Positions 63,801-64,000 of a stretch of 64,000 bases of DNA are shown here, one piece after another. The notes under the pieces are model-generated. The model was given only the letters and a program-made list of their open reading frames with translations, had not been told where the DNA came from and searched no databases. The position numbers and the translations under genes are program-made. Source of the DNA: Mucilaginibacter sp. dw_454 (GTDB taxonomy: Bacteria; Bacteroidota; Bacteroidia; Sphingobacteriales; Sphingobacteriaceae); assembly GCF_018449775.1 (NCBI RefSeq), contig NZ_JAAVVB010000004.1, positions 248,001 to 312,000 on the forward strand. The letters are read 5' to 3'. Positions within the stretch are counted from its first letter, which is position 1. Every line of letters starts with the position of its first letter.

Positions 63801-64000
63801 AACCAATTATATACTTGACCTGGGTTTGGCCCGGGCCATTGCTAAAGTAAAAATTAACGGCGTTGATGTGGGTGGTGTGTGGACGCCTCCTTACCAATTG
63901 GATATTACAAAAGCCTTAAAACCCGGCGCTAATAAAATTGAGGTAAAGGTGGTTAACACCTGGAACAACCGTTTAATTGGCGATAGCAAACTACCGGCGG
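60847..64000 (+). CDS. GH106-like glycoside hydrolase (alpha-L-rhamnosidase type), 3' end cut by window edge
   Basis: The frame is open from the ATG at 60847 to the end of the window (1,051 residues seen). A signal peptide ends at ITFNVNAQ. The catalytic part has [20 protein letters not shown] and [14 protein letters not shown] near the start, [35 protein letters not shown] and [16 protein letters not shown], typical of the GH106 family and its relatives. A C-terminal galactose-binding-like domain follows ([20 protein letters not shown]). GH106 enzymes remove alpha-L-rhamnose from pectin (RG-I, RG-II) or plant glycosides in the periplasm. The family name is by motif resemblance, and the sugar specificity is unproven. 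A polysaccharide-utilisation cluster may continue to the right. Confidence 0.88.
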   Translation, partial: MRLNRAILSNLFFAGLLAITFNVNAQVVAVPDASLPNFKSIETGFITVPDNIQTSVYWYWLSDNISKEGVVKDLEAMKRVGITRAFIGNIGIDDMPFGKVKIFTPEWWDILHTALKTATRLNIDIGLFNSPGWSQSGGPWVKPGQAMRYLTSSQTRVTGPLAYSQVLPKPIDVFQDVRVIAYPVAADYNASITDLKPTLSSTPQIDALNNLTDDNEATTVTIPRGQPFSFNISAPQQFTARSLVIVPGHEGFSFSGDIEAKVNGEYTIIKHFSIDRGNTALNVGFSPFGPVAVSIPATTANDFRVVFNRVSNNCKIAEIKLSATPVVENYIEKTEAKMWPTPHPFWDAYQWVPQPVIDNNKYVIDPTKVIDITKYMAADGTLKWNVPAGNWIIERSGMTPTGVKNSPATPEGTGLEADKMSTKHIAAHFDAFLGEIQRRIPAEDRKSWKVTVEDSYETGGQNWTDELINEFKQAYHYDPVPFIPVMQGKVVGSEDQSDRFLWDLRRLIADDVSYKYVGGLRDISHKHGLTTWLENYGHWGYPGEFLQYGGQSDEIGGEFWSEGDLGDIENKAASSSAHIYGKTKVSAESFTAAGDAFWRYPAMFKKRGDRFFTEGINNTLLHVYIEQPTDKAPGIDTWFGVEFNRLNTWFFDMDVFLKYSKRCNLMLQQGIYAADVAYFIGEDAPKMTGITDPALPQGYSYDYINGEVLKNRITVKNGKLTLPNGINYSILVLPKLETIRPELLAKIKDLVAQGAVILGPKPSRSPSLQGFPLADKQVQKLAGQLWGNIDGVNVRVNRYGKGMVISGMSMQQALKLVKVIPDAKITQSDSILFIHRQLKDGSIYFISNQRTSTVNISPKFRITGKQPELWDAVTGDRRDLPSYYQANGTTTVPMKLAPYESAFIVFRKAGMKRDTSRSNYPRATASIAIDQPWTVNFDSKMRGPANPVTFENLTDWSQSANDSIKYYSGTAFYHNSFNIATLVKGTNYILDLGLARAIAKVKINGVDVGGVWTPPYQLDITKALKPGANKIEVKVVNTWNNRLIGDSKLPA

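Overview
The window comes from a Bacteroidota chromosome, most likely family Sphingobacteriaceae and of the Mucilaginibacter/Pedobacter type. The evidence is a fused ribBA, a START-like domain protein, a CHU_C (gliding/type 9 secretion) C-terminal domain, DUF1080, DUF4397 and DUF4846 proteins, FecI/FecR-type sigma/anti-sigma genes, a GH106-like rhamnosidase, and repeated TAnnTTTG promoter elements instead of the E. coli -35/-10. Shine-Dalgarno sequences are mostly absent. No phage, IS transposase, rRNA or CRISPR array was recognised.

Layout. 1-2.6 kb: a tripartite efflux pair (TolC, then a HlyD/MacA-like adaptor cut by the left edge). 2.7-14.2 kb: housekeeping and envelope genes (polysaccharide deacetylase, tsaD, a very large TamB-like protein, ribBA, a GT39-type glycosyltransferase, an LptF/G permease, a START-like protein). 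14.3-15.1 kb: an odd tRNA-Met locus with one intact tRNA, two degenerate tRNA-like copies carrying a palindromic hairpin, two rho-independent terminators and a small GIY-YIG nuclease gene. 15.1-20.2 kb: a Crp-like regulator with two alpha/beta hydrolases, a DUF6265-like protein, a GNAT, map and a DUF4397 lipoprotein.

20.3-27.6 kb is the signalling-rich part: an ECF sigma factor overlapping a gene for a protein with one inner-membrane helix and an apparent beta-barrel end, a DUF6090-like membrane protein, and a FecI/FecR pair flanked by two paralogous surface-repeat proteins, one of which carries an STN-like signalling domain. 27.7-35.1 kb: small-molecule redox and resistance genes (AraC regulators, FAD monooxygenase, aldo/keto reductase, and a TetR-MFS-isochorismatase-membrane protein operon with a palindromic operator). 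35.3-42.5 kb: a sugar cluster (two Gfo/Idh/MocA oxidoreductases, a HEAT-repeat protein with two DUF1080 domains, a nucleoside/sugar MFS permease) resembling the glycoside 3-oxidation pathway. 42.7-49.7 kb: Rrf2 regulator, a DHA2 exporter with its TetR and two matching operators, acyltransferase, and katG. 50.2-57.3 kb: a secreted CHU_C/MBG protein, an M15 peptidase with a DUF4846 protein, then a tightly overlapped run of metallophosphoesterase, YceI, two-haem cytochrome c, LytS-type kinase and LytTR regulator. 57.5-60.2 kb: RidA, D-threonine-aldolase-like enzyme and M19 dipeptidase in one operon. 60.8-64 kb: a GH106-like glycosidase running off the right edge.

Several intergenic gaps are filled by dispersed inverted-repeat elements (terminal repeats such as TTGTCATTGCGAG) and by hairpin-rich repeats. 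Several genes, many with GTG starts, have the TAnnTTTG element only 3-7 nt before the start codon, which suggests leaderless or nearly leaderless mRNAs. All functional names rest on motif recognition by eye; no database search was run.
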